64,000 nt of DNA from Neoechinorhynchus agilis (taxonomy: Eukaryota; Acanthocephala). A model generated the notes under the pieces. It was not told where the DNA came from and did not search any database. It saw only the letters and a program-made list of their open reading frames with translations. Shown piece after piece: positions 22,747-32,798 of the stretch (positions are counted from its first letter, which is position 1; every line of letters starts with the position of its first letter). The stretch covers positions 11,408,001 through 11,472,000 of the forward strand of contig CM121342.1 of assembly GCA_051530055.1 (NCBI GenBank), given 5' to 3'. The position numbers and the translations under genes are program-made.

Positions 22747-23749
22747 CTATAGTAAACACAAGCTGTTCGAAGAAAAAGGTGAAATTTACAATTAAAAGGG
22801 GCCCGGGAACATTATCTAAAAGATTATAGATATCGAAATTCTCGAGCGCAACTTCAAAAGGCTAATCAATTTCGATGCCAAAGTCAAAAGAATATTGAAA
22901 TGAAAATGCGCAAATGCGTAAATTTTAAATTTCGTTCAACTGCATTTTTATATGCGAATCATGCAAACGTAAAAAGTGAACATGATGATAGTATACCTAA
23001 TTGCGTAAAACTTTTTGCATCTCCATGTTTTACTTATTAAAAAAATCCATTCCAGATTAATGATCTTTATTTCTATCTGTGTTTGTCTTTGGCTAAATTT
23101 TTTTATTTGCAGCACAAAGAGATAATTGAACAATTCATGCTTGTTTATGGCGAACACTTATATGGCGGAAAAATTAAGAATTTATTGATTTGGATATTTC
23201 GGCACAAGATTGAAACATCAACAATTCAATCTTCAAACATATTAGTGAGGTGTCATATAAATGCTCATTTTGAACACTAAAAGAAGAGACGCGATATCAC
23301 AATTACTTTGAAAGTAGACCCTAAGCGACTGGCCTCTATGGATTGTGTTAATCAATTACTAATGATGTGTAGACAACAAAATTAAAGGTAGCTAGTGTAT
23401 GCCGCTTTTCGAGTGTTGAATTCTTGGAAAGAGAAGAAATACGTTTCTAATATTAGCCATTTTGTTTGCTCTAAGTTTGACACACAATTCTATAGCTTTA
23501 TCGCGAAATATTTCATTTCAATAAAATGTTTTCCTATTGGCTTAATGGGTATATCTGCAGCCAATAGAATTTCACAAGGTGTTGAATCGGAATATGGAAA
23601 AAATACTTCTTTGACTTTAACATTTTTATGTGTGGCTGAGCCGGTTGCCTTTTTATCGATAAGTGTAAGGTGACTATTTTTAACCACACACGGCTGAATT
23701 ATTCGATTGTATCGCGCAATACAACACGCTTAATCACGAATTTGCACGC
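22747..23749. other. Intergenic interval with element tails
   Basis: Left of 23170 nothing is recognised. 23177-23245 carries one PLE-tail-like arm (TTTATTGATTTGGATATTTC then GGCACAAGATTG) like those at 13378-13525. 23627-23710 repeats the phrase CATTTTTATG-GTGGCT and CCACACACGGCTGAAT seen at the end of the SINE at 44390. Opposed open frames at 23395-23673 and 23490-23687 show no firm family. Confidence 0.45.
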
Positions 23750-23814
23750 TTTTTAGGATCGGCTGATCCATGTTCAAATGTTGTTAACATGGAACCTTTC
23801 TCCACTTTAGTCTT
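23750..23814 (-). pseudogene. 28S rRNA fragment, downstream part
   Basis: The minus strand reads GACTAAAGTGGAGAAAGGTT, CCATGTTAACAAC and TTGAACATGGATCAGCC, then GATCCTAA. This matches the conserved 28S segment GTGGAGAAGGGTTCCATGTG...GTTGAACATGGGTCAG...GGTCCTAA. It continues the 28S fragment at 28050-28865 across the inserted LTR element. Beyond about 23750 the match fades. Confidence 0.85.
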
Positions 23815-23969
23815 TGAAGTATCTTCACTCTTCATGATAAGTTTTATTAACGTTATTTCAAAACCTGACCAACTGCAAAAACCAAAAACAAACGCACAAA
23901 CCCCCAAACATCGTTTGGTCATTATCGATCGGACGCGCAGTGCGTGTCACGATCGCTCACTATATAACA
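23815..23969 (-). repeat. Gypsy-1 3' LTR
   Basis: A 155-bp terminal repeat that is a direct repeat of 27895-28049. It begins TGTTATATAGTGAGCG and ends GATACTTCA on the minus strand. Its outer neighbour is the GTCTT target duplication, and the polypurine tract lies on its inner side. Confidence 0.93.
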
Positions 23970-26900
23970 TTTCTCCCCTCCTTAATTGAGACCCGAGGTA
24001 TCGTAATCGTTTAACTACTCAGGTCGACGTCGTATTTCCCCTTTCCGTCTCATTCGTTGGTTCATCATTGATGGGCTCATTGGGCGTTTGTTCCCCGTGC
24101 GGCAATTCCCCTGCCTCTGCTATGGCTACTGCTGGTCTCAGGTGATCGGCGTGTTTTCTCTCTATCCCTCTTTCGGTCCTAACTTTATAGGAGACGGGAC
24201 CATTTCGATTCTCCACTCGCCCTGAACACCATCATCGATTATGTTGCGTCTTGCACCACACCTGCTCGTCCTTCTCGAACTCCCTCCATTTTGAGCCTTG
24301 GTCGTGCTTATCCTTCCATTTTTCTTTGTTTTCCACCCTAGTGCAGTGGTCGTCCTTGTGAAGGTTATCGAATAGTACTCGAATTGGGCGTCCGAACATC
24401 GCCACCGCAGGACTTACCCCGGTCGTCGCATTTGGACAGTTTCGGTAGCTTAATAGAAAGCTTTGTAATTGTTTTTCGTACGCGCATCGAGGGAAACATC
24501 TGAAAACCCTCTCTTTTACTGTTCGGACAAATCGATCGGCTTGACCGTTAGTACGAAGGTGGTATGATGTCGAATAAATAGGTTTAATTCCATTACTCAT
24601 TAGGAAATCTTGAAACGTTTCGGATCGGAAGCTTGAACCGTTATCCATGACCACCTTTTTTGGCAAACCGAAACGGCAGAATAATCGGCGCATATGAGTG
24701 ACAAGGGTCGTCGCATCAGTCGAGCGCACTTCGATTACCTCTGGCCACTTCGTGAACGCATCGACCACGATGAGCCACATTGTGTTTTGCACTGGACCAA
24801 TGTAATCTATGTGGATCCGCTCCCAGGGAGTCCTCGGCACATCCCAAGGTATCATATCCACCTCTGGTTGCTTCGGTTGCCCTTCTTGACACGCCTGACA
24901 TCGACTCACATAGTCTTCGATCGCTTTATCCAATCGTGGCCACCAGACGTACATCCTGGCCTAAGACTTCATCGACGTACATCCTGGATGGCTTTGATGT
25001 AGCATTTTGAGAACCCCATCTCGCAACGCCTCTGCGATAATCATCCTACCCAGCCAAAATAGGATGTTGTTTTCGACCGATAGTGCTCTCCTCTTTTCGT
25101 AATATGTCCGTAAATCATTCGGAATCACTTCGGGCCATTGTGTCTTGATATACTTACACACTCTCGCCAGCACAATATCGTTTCTTAAACTCCGTTTCAA
25201 CATCTCTGCGTTTATGAGTTTTTAATCGTCACAATTTATTAGATCAATTTCATTGACAAAACTCTCCACTGGTTCATTTGAAACTTCTGGTATTCTTAAT
25301 AGTGCATCGGCATATACATTCTCTTTGCCTTTCACATATTCGATGGTGTAATCATATTCGGCCAACACAATCGCCCATCTTCGCAAACGGTTACCATGTA
25401 TCTGATTCAATTCTTTTTTATGTCCGAATATGTGAATCAAAGGTTTGTGATCGGTCATCAGTCGAAAACTACGTCCGAATAAGAAGTGGTGAAATTTCTT
25501 TATTTCAAACAATATCGCCCCAGCTTCTTTATCTATTGTTGAATAATTTTTTTCCGCAGGTGATAAAGTTCTTGACGCATACGCGATCGCTCTCCAGTTT
25601 CTCCCTTCCTTGCTGCAAGAGTACCGCCCCAAACCCCACTTCACTCGCATCACACGACAGGATTACCTCTTTTTCAACAGCATACGGCATCAACACTTTC
25701 GGATGTTCCATCAACTTTTTCGCTGCCATGAAACTATCTTGTTCTATTTTCCCCCATCTCCTTGGAATCTTCGAACTGGTCAGTCTATGAAGCGGACTGC
25801 ACACAGCGTGCAAATGTGGCAAAAATCGTTCATGGTATCTTGCTGCTCCGAGGAAGGCTCTCAATTGCGTTCGTGTTTTCGGAGGTGGACAATTGATCAT
25901 TGACGGCAATTTCGCTTGTGGTGCTCTTATTGTCCCCGATTCCCAGATCATTCCTAAAATATCAACCGTTTCCTGGAGAAAACAGCATTTTCCTAACTTC
26001 AGTGTTAGTCCTGTGTATTCCAATCTCTGCAGAACTCGACGTAGGTTGTCTATGTGTTGCTCATCGTCGTTTCCGCTTATCACGATATCATCTAAGTATA
26101 CTGCGACATTCGGAATATCTTCTAATAACTGATTCATAAATCGCCGAAATATGAAAGGCGCTGAATAGATCCCAAATGGCAATCTCATATATTGATAATA
26201 ACCCATAGGCGTTGTAATCGTCAATAGTTTTCGCGATTTTTGTGATACCGGTAACTGTAGGTAGGCATCTTTCAGATCGAGTTTGCTACATTTCTGCCGG
26301 AACCGATCATGCTTAATATATCCTCGATTTTCGGAATTATACAACTGTCTCTCTTAAGATAGTCATTTATAGTGACTCGAAAATCACCACATACTCTGAT
26401 CCTGTTTTTCGCTTTCTTCACGAGAACGATCGGTGTGGCCCATTCCAGCGGTTCTCTCGTCGGATCCACTTTCCTTAGAACGCCGAATGCTTGAAGCCTG
26501 TTCATCTCCTCCTGTAAACATTAAACCATCGGAAGAGGAACTCTCCGTTCCGGAATTTTTTTGGACTCGCATCATCTCTCACTGACCATTCGAAAAAAGT
26601 TTAGCATATTCCTTCTCTGGTTTCATCTCCATCTGATTTATTGAGGATACCACACCGATCCCCATCCCTTGGTTTCCTCTCTAGATCGCATCTAACTGCA
26701 CCGGAACTATAACAACAGCACATATCCAATTTAGTCCACACAATGCTCTATCCATGGTTCGCACCACGGCAACTTCGACCATGGCTCGACGTCCCTCTAA
26801 TTCCACCTCCACTTGACCAGTTCCCAGAGTGTCGAGTGCCTGTCCACCATATGCTTTTAGGCGAAGACCCTCTCTAAGCGGTTTAGATCCTAATTGTGTC

Positions 26901-27894
26901 CAAATCCGCATCGGGATCACCGAGACACCGGCACCGGTGTCATATTCCATCTCCACTGATCTTCCATTGACTTTAAGAATTAGCGTCCACTTTTGGTTTT
27001 GTCTAACAGCGTTGATGTTTCTAATCACTTCTTCCTCCTCTCCAATCTGTTTTACCTGCTTGACCTGCGATCGGAAACAATTCCGTGCAAAATGGCCAAA
27101 TCTCCCACAGTTGAAACATCTTCCTCCTCGGCTGTTTGGAAAGGTCTGAGAGTTTTCTCCTCGAAAAATACACGGCTCGTTGCTTTTATGAACTTTTCCA
27201 CATCGATTACAGATGGTTCTTCTTCGATCATCGGCATGATTCCACTTCTCGAAGTTTCTCACCACTACCCGGTGCAACGTACCTGCATCTCCGTCCTTCG
27301 TTTGTCTTACCTCAGCTATCGCTCGTTCCATTGGGATGCATAGATCTAGGACTTGTTTCATCGATACAATTTTTTTTCTGTATCCCGTCTTGCCAACGGC
27401 ACCTTATCTCCGTCTCGATTCGGGCATCGTTCAAACCAATAGCGAAACGATCCCGTAACCGTTCGTCCAGGTTTTCCCCATAGCTACAGCACACACTTAG
27501 CGTGCGCAATCGATCTGCAAACTCGTTGAAAAGACTCACCATCTTTTCTATTGGCTTTCTCGAACGCAAAACGGGCAGCAAATATTGCCGTAGTTGGCGT
27601 GAGCAGATCGGTCATTGACTGAATAATTTCCTGGTAACCAAGATTACCGACATCCTTAGGAAATACATGCCTTTCCAATTTGCTTAGGTTAGTATCACCC
27701 ATAAACGCCAATAGCAGCATCGCTTTCGCTTCGGACACACGTTTCTCGGTTCCGCGGATACCTTTTAACCATAGGTGTCTTTCGAAACGACGAATGTATG
27801 TTGTCCATCCTACGCCCGTGGATTCCGAACACGGGTCCATTCGGAACAGTTCTAACTTACGGCCAAAATCCTGAATCCCACCGTTGCCACCAAT

Positions 27895-28049
27895 TGAAGT
27901 ATCTTCACTCTTCATGATAAGTTTTATTAACGTTTTTTCAAAGCCTGACCAACTGCAAAAACCAAAAACCAACGCACACACCCCCAAACATCGTTTGGTC
28001 ATTATCGATCGGACGCGCAGTGCCTGTCACGATCGCTCACTATATAACA
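27895..28049 (-). repeat. Gypsy-1 5' LTR
   Basis: A 155-bp terminal repeat paired with 23815-23969. Immediately inside it the minus strand reads TTGGTGGCAACGGTGGGA, in the place where a primer-binding site is expected. The gag frame begins near this LTR. Confidence 0.93.
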
Positions 28050-28865
28050 GTCTTCAATGCTTACATTTGAATACTTGCTACTATCATCAAGATCTGCACT
28101 AGCGGCAGCTCCACTCCACCTCACGGTGCAAGTTTCAACACCGCCGCATACGCTCTTCTACACGTCACGCCATTTGTACATTTTTGTTTATCATTGACGG
28201 TCTAGCATGGATATACGTCTCCAGCGCCATCCATTTTCAGGGCCAGTCGATTCGGCAGGTGAATTTTTACCCACTCCTTAGCGGATTCCTACTTCTGCGG
28301 CTAAGGTCCTGCTGTCAATATCGACTGGCGCCTTTCATGGTATCTCATGAGAGGCATTTTTGGCACCCTAGCTCAACGCTTGATTCATCCCACATCCTCA
28401 TCAAAAATAGCCCACTTAGTGCCATTGCATTTACACCCGACACTCAGTAGCAGCATAAGCAATTGTTAAGAAGTGACCGAGCTTATTACCCATTTGAAGT
28501 TTGAGAATAGGTCGAGGACAATTCGTCCACAATGCCTCTAATCATTCGCTTTACCAGATAAAACTTTCTTATGCAACACGAGCTTTCCTAAGGGAAACTT
28601 CGAAGGGAACCAGCTAATAGATGGTTCGATCAGTCCTTCGCCCCTATACCCAAATCTGACGATTGATTTGCACGTCAAAAACGCTACGGACCTCCACCAG
28701 AGTTCAATCCGGCTTCATCCCACTCAGGCATAGTTCACCATCTTTCGGGTCTCAACATGTACGCTCAATTGCGAACAACAACCAACAGTACCTCGCATGT
28801 GCCAACCCGGCTAACGGCCAGTAACCGCAGCTGGTTATCACGATCATTAACAAACTCGCGTTAAC
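28050..28865 (-). pseudogene. 28S rRNA fragment, upstream part
   Basis: About 815 bases of large-subunit rRNA on the minus strand. Conserved landmarks in order are GACCCGAAAGATGGTGAACT, CTATGCCTGAGTGGGATGAA, CTCTGGTGGAGGTCCGTAGC, TTTGGGTATAGGGGCGAA, ATCGAACCATCTATTAGCTG, GTTCCCTTCGAAGTTTCCCT, TATCTGGTAAAGCGAATGAT, CCTATTCTCAAACTTCAAAT, ATCCGCTAAGGAGTG, CACCTGCCGAATC, CCCTGAAAATGGATGGCGCT and GGAGCTGCCGCTAGTGCAGA. Neither the 18S nor the 28S ends are present, so it is an isolated fragment rather than a working rDNA unit. Its upstream edge touches the segmental duplication at about 28870. The sequence is well conserved, so it was probably copied from rDNA not long before the LTR insertion. Confidence 0.92.
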
Positions 28866-29029
28866 TATGCTATCCAGCTTAAGTGAATTTAAGGATCATC
28901 TCGCAAGCTATTCGAATCGAGGATACAATTTCAAACTAATCTATTTTCATTCATGGCACAAATAACGATGGAGAATACCAAGCGAGCGGGAGTTCTCGGC
29001 CACAATAATAAAGTTTATATATATCCTGG

Positions 29030-29478
29030 GAGACTTAATTAGCGAGGGCAGCTTCGGGCAGATCCTCAAATGCAAACAAAAATGATCTAACCGCAACCTT
29101 GCAGTTAAGATCTTAAAGAAAGCGATTGGGAACTTCGAAATAATTGATTGTGAAGTCAAAATGTTTAAGGCAATAAAAGAGGCAGCTGGATTACGAGCTA
29201 ATATCGCAGTTCTCCTCGAAATATTAAAGTATTCCGGTCATCAGTGCATGATTCTTGAGCGCTACGAAATGGACCTCAATGTGTTTGTAAACGCATTTGG
29301 ACCAATGCAAATCAATCGGTTGTTCTCCTTGGCATACCAAATGTTGCGAACATTAGAGAAGCTAAAAGATCTTAACATTGTTCATTGCTTGAACTTATCC
29401 CCGAGATCGATTTTATTCCACTGTCGCTATCAAACAAAAATGGGAGCGTCGCTCAAGTTTTCGAATAACGAGCGGTGA
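29030..29478 (+). pseudogene. Protein kinase fragment (CMGC-like), copy 1
   Basis: Plus-strand sense begins with a glycine-loop remnant ISEGSFGQILKC, then after one in-frame stop LAVKILKKAIG (the lysine of the ATP site), YSGHQCMILERYEMDL, LFSLAYQMLRTLEKLKDL and NIVHCLNLSPRSILF. The last corresponds to the HCDLKPENIL catalytic loop of DYRK/CLK-like CMGC kinases, but the catalytic Asp is missing. The C-lobe is absent. Three related fragments exist in the window (also 41009-41485 and 58060-58300). It cannot be an active kinase; a retained pseudokinase product is possible but unlikely. Confidence 0.7.
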
Positions 29479-30081
29479 TCGTCTTCGTGTACAAATAAGG
29501 AACAATCGACTCCTCGCTTTGTGCACAATTACTCTATTCACACTCATTGGCGATAATTTATTAGACTTTTTATGTAGTTTGTCACAACGTGTTTTTTATT
29601 ATTTTAATAGTTTTCCTTGATTGCATACTTTCGAAATGAGAGAATATTGTTGAGTCGTTTGCTCATCCTAATGAATTCGATTTTTTATGTTGCGAAAAAA
29701 TTACAATAATTTATTATAAGTTCGATATTTCAGAACATACAAGCAAACCGGCCTTTTTCTTCGTTAACTTTAGGAAGCAGTTTCTTAGATCATAAAAGAA
29801 ACACTTTATTAATTTACTATTCAACCGGACAAGTTTTTCATTTAAAAAAGCTCATCCCAATGAATTCGACTTCTTTCTTGCGACGAAAAAAAGTTGCTTG
29901 TATTTGCTTAAATATCAATTTGTATATTTTAATTTTTTCCACCATATATAAATGGCGTGAACAATTTCACGTTCAAGCAATTCGATTTCTTATGCTTTCC
30001 GAGCGAAGTAAGAGACTCAGCTTTTATATTTTACGACTCGCGAATGTCGAGAAGTGGGCAAAACGTTCTTGAAGAAAGAGT

Positions 30082-30912
30082 TTGACATTCAGCGTCGTAA
30101 CTTGGGTGTATGTGGTTGAATCGTCGATGGGTCACGAGTGTGCGTACTTTTTTGTTTCTATATACAACTCTTATTACAAAAACTTGCTTCAAGCAATAAT
30201 GCGTAGAAGAAGTTGGTATAGCCTATTGTTTTCATCGGCTGTAGTTCATGGAATTGTAAGTATAATGGCAGGGTTTGCTCTTTTGGGTAGCCGAAGGTAT
30301 GTTCCGAGCGAAGAGAAATCGAGAATAAAATTTGAACAAAGTCGTGTAACGTTCTTGTTTTGGTTCGTTATCAATTGCATTACCTTCACTTTTGAATGGA
30401 TCTGCGTATTTCTTTTAAAAACCTACAAACCTTCTTCACGAGGGCGCCTAAAAAATCTAATAGTCAATGGGATCTACATTGCTTTTATCAGTTTGATCCT
30501 GATGGCTTTCGTCCTTTCCTTGCTTTATCTTGGTTTACTGCATGATGAAACGTCATCTATTTCTAAAAGCCAACGGGTAAAGACCATACGAATTATGTTC
30601 GTAGAATCATGGATAATTCAAATCGCTAATATTATCTGCTATGGAGTTTCATTCACTACAGCAATTAAGCTGATCATTGAAATGATCGGTTGATCGGATT
30701 AAGGAGCGAGTTGTAACCATCTAATCCACCGAGTAAAAGATCCAGAAACGATTGAGCAACCTAATGTTTATGTACCACCTCCAGAGTATGTTGAGATGAA
30801 TGAACCGGATGTGCCATCTTTTGTCTATAAGATGAGTCCCATCGAAGAACGCCCTACGTTGAGACCAGAACGAAGTTGTCGATGTGACACGAACGATAAT
30901 GAGAGGTTTTGA
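30082..30912 (+). CDS. Four-TM membrane protein with PPxY tail, copy 1
   Basis: The open frame 30082-30693 encodes 203 residues with four hydrophobic segments at about 48-70, 90-112, 127-151 and 172-197. In the same frame after TGA and TAA, a further 60-odd codons stay open to 30912 and encode an acidic, proline-containing tail with PPPEY (a PPxY WW-binding motif). A 45-nt GT-AG intron (G|GTTGATCGG...CACCGAG|TA, about 30689-30733) would join them in frame, giving about 265 residues. Its length equals other introns in this window. Four TM segments plus a PPxY tail recall LAPTM4/5, which bind NEDD4-type ligases in endosomes and lysosomes, but I cannot claim homology. An internal Met before TM1 is an alternative start. 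Confidence 0.65.
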
Positions 30913-31020
30913 GCGCAATCGCGGAGATTCGGACTGATTTTGCTTGTGTTTTAAATCAACTTCATTTGAGATATTGTACTTTTTTGCGAATTCGCCGTCA
31001 GTGGGGCGATTTGGGGTTAA

Positions 31021-31214
31021 TCATTTATCGAATTGCGGAATTCAGTAAGGGTGACCCAATGGAAAACAGTCCTCTACTCTGTCCACAAAGAGATTCCGCA
31101 ATAGATCACTTTCGTCAAATTCTTTGTCAGAAGGTATTATTTTAGACGATTATTTATGATCCTCTCCAGGCGCTTTGCATTTTTTTCATTTGCTCCATCA
31201 AAATATCTAGCTTA
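31021..31214. other. Unassigned spacer
   Basis: Nothing recognisable between the end of the duplication and the SINE fragment. Confidence 0.4.
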
Positions 31215-31310
31215 GTATCTATGTGTGGCCTTTTTCACGGCTGATAATTTTTCCTTAGGGCACGCAGCCCACCGATATGGTTCAGGGAAGCGCATAAAAT
31301 CACTTAGAGT
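31215..31310 (-). repeat. SINE 3' end fragment (copy 3)
   Basis: The minus strand reads ATATCGGTGGGCTGCGTGCC then AATTATCAGCCGTGAAAAAG and CCACACA, matching the tail half of the SINE at 8544-8880 and the fragment at 8405-8480. It also keeps a CTAAGTGATT piece found in copy 1. Confidence 0.7.
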
Positions 31311-31420
31311 GGTAATAATAACACGCTTATTGGTAAAAAATACAAACAATAGGACCCATGTATCATTGGGTCCTCATAAGCATTCAAGTTCACAATTGTT
31401 CAAAAAATGCGTATCCGCTA

Positions 31421-31545
31421 GGATGGTAATATCTGATCGGAGGGATGTCTATTCGGATGGTAATATCTGATCGGAGGGATGTTTATTCGGGTGGTAATAT
31501 CTGATCGGAGGGATGTCTATTCGGGTGGGACTATCCAGTCGTTGG
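31421..31545. repeat. 34-bp minisatellite in LINE-B 3' UTR
   Basis: About 3.6 units starting at 31421, 31455, 31489 and 31523, each GGRTGGTAATATCTGATCGG followed by AGGGATGTYTATTC. The last unit is diverged. Related phrases in the LINE-B copy near 54745 show the block belongs to the element. Confidence 0.9.
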
Positions 31546-32135
31546 ATGTTAGTTAGGGTGAGAATGTATCCGTTCGTTCATTGTGATTGCTTACAAGTAA
31601 GCAATATTTAAATAAAATATTATGTTTTATCCGATGATCACTGTCATGATGATCAACCCAATGCATCTCTATTATAAAAGCAGAAATTATAATAGCACGT
31701 TTTATCATTGATCAAAGTAGAGGAATCATGTACGTAAGAGTTGTTGTGAGTACTCGAATCCTTGAATGCGTTTGTTTATTCTGGAGTGGGAAAATTGATA
31801 GTGATTCGCGTCGAGGAGCTTGTGAGGTTAGGTCTTTTCTCCGATTCATTTATGCGTCTCGATATCCGAAAAGATTGGACAGTGTTGAAAAAAGAGCGGA
31901 GGTATAGGAAGGTGCGAGATTGAGGGATGATGATGCTGGTAATAAAATGTGGTATAAAGGCGTTTTGATTGTTTGTTTTTTTGAGAATAGTATCAAGGCA
32001 TTCGGTGAGAGGGAGAAAATCATCTGTTCAAATTTTAGAAGCTCTTTTATGAAACAGCTCAAGACGGCGGATTTGAGATTTGGATAAGTTGCAGAAAACG
32101 GGATAACCGTAGGCAAGGGAGGATAAAATAAAGCT

Positions 32136-32351
32136 AAATCGCTGCCCCTCTTTCTTTAGAGTGGCACACCTGACGGTGCATGCGGCGGAGGATGTTGCGC
32201 CCCTCTGTTTCTTAGCATCGGTCATTGAATAAGGCAGTGTGGTTACCACCGCGCTCGACCGCCTTTAGCCCCAGGGGATTCCCTGTACCAATTCTCAGCT
32301 TGGTGAACTGGATGACGCTTACGGGGATCGAAACCTGGCCGTCCGCGGGTG
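32136..32351. mobile_element. 216-bp short insertion in LINE-B with 10-bp target duplication
   Basis: The LINE-B sense is interrupted between FYSSFI and the next codons. The insertion is flanked by AAATAAAGCT at 32126-32135 and 32352-32361. It codes for nothing recognisable. GGATCGAAACC near 32322 is close to a Pol III B box and TGGTGAACTGG near 32300 to an A box, but the spacing is too short for an ordinary tRNA head. A SINE-like origin is possible. Confidence 0.65.
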
Positions 32352-32600
32352 AAATAAAGCTGGAGTAAAATTTGTAGAGATCGGCTGAAGCGATTCCTGA
32401 ATGTCGGAGTTGTTTGAGGAGATAAAATTCAAATGTTATGAGCTTGAGAAACGGGTGATGCGCGAGTCCCATTTCAAGTTTAGTTGAAATTGGAGACCCA
32501 GAATTCTTAGGAAGGCGACTCGTAGGATGTCATATAGAAGCCCAGGGATGATGTGGGGTTGAGGGAGAATCAAGGGATCATTTCGAAGCATTTAGAGAAA

Positions 32601-32798
32601 TTCATGGTGTTTAACTTTGCGATTCGATAAACAGCCGCGCGAGAGATTATTGTTCGGAAAAAGCAACTAAAAGAAAATAACATGTTAATAATACGTTAGT
32701 CATCGAACGCTGTTTGGAAATCGATAAAAAATATATAAGAAGACATACTCTGAGTACATCCCGTAACAACTATTAGCATTTGAACCATATTGAGAATT
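32601..32798. other. Short interval, POLG 3' flank
   Basis: No feature beyond AT-rich sequence that may include the POLG 3' UTR. Confidence 0.4.

Larger units (their letters stand above)
23815..28049 (-). mobile_element. Gypsy-1: LTR retroelement inserted in a 28S rRNA fragment
   Basis: A whole-length insertion of a Gypsy/Ty3-group element, 4,235 bp, on the minus strand. It has LTRs at both ends (27895-28049 and 23815-23969), each 155 bp with TG...CA ends. The LTRs differ at 5 of 155 positions, so the insertion is fairly recent. A 5-bp target duplication GTCTT lies at 23810-23814 and 28050-28054. A polypurine tract (AAGGAGGGGAGAAA on the minus strand) abuts the 3' LTR. Parts in order are gag with a zinc knuckle (CFNCGRFGHFARNC), protease (YDTGAGVSVIP), RT (AVYLDDIVISG), RNase H and integrase (VVDAFTKWPEV; VMDNGSSFRSE; CQAC). 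The coding region is broken in about half a dozen places, so it is a fossil. Confidence 0.95.
28872..31020 (+). repeat. Segmental duplication, copy 1
   Basis: From about 28872 (GTGAATTTAAGGATCATCTC) to about 31020 (GGGGCGATTTGGGGTT) this block repeats 40852-43556. It contains a kinase fragment, AT-rich spacer and a four-TM gene. It lacks about 550 bases present in copy 2 after the kinase fragment (junction near 29489). The left edge abuts the 28S fragment. Confidence 0.9.
31320..32600 (-). mobile_element. LINE-B copy: RT C-terminus plus 3' UTR with minisatellite
   Basis: Minus-strand sense at 32600-31850 shows the LINE-B RT end (FEFYLLKQLRHSGIASADLY, then KFYSSFI, and after a short insertion SFILSSLAYGYPVF and LELFHKRASKI). 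Downstream the 3' UTR contains a 34-bp tandem repeat (31421-31545) and a tail with ATACATGGGTCCT followed by GCGTGTTATTATTA near 31310-31370. The same tail phrases end the copies at 53160-53230 and 54885-54930. The copy is 5'-truncated and frameshifted. Confidence 0.75.

Noticed and set aside
23490-23687. Minus-strand ORF with PCEILLAADIPIKPIGKHF, a possible retropepsin-like piece
   Set aside because: The resemblance to an A17-type protease signature is too weak, and it overlaps SINE-tail sequence; no neighbouring parts of such an element were found.
28050-28865. Functional rRNA gene
   Set aside because: Only an internal 28S piece is present, interrupted by an LTR element, with no 18S, 5.8S, ITS or array structure.
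29860-30072. 70-codon ORF upstream of the four-TM gene, also present at 42400
   Set aside because: It is conserved only because the whole block is duplicated; the upstream part is AT-rich spacer and no family or signal is visible.
31421-31545. CRISPR-like array
   Set aside because: The 34-bp units are contiguous with no spacers, and the context is a eukaryotic LINE 3' UTR.
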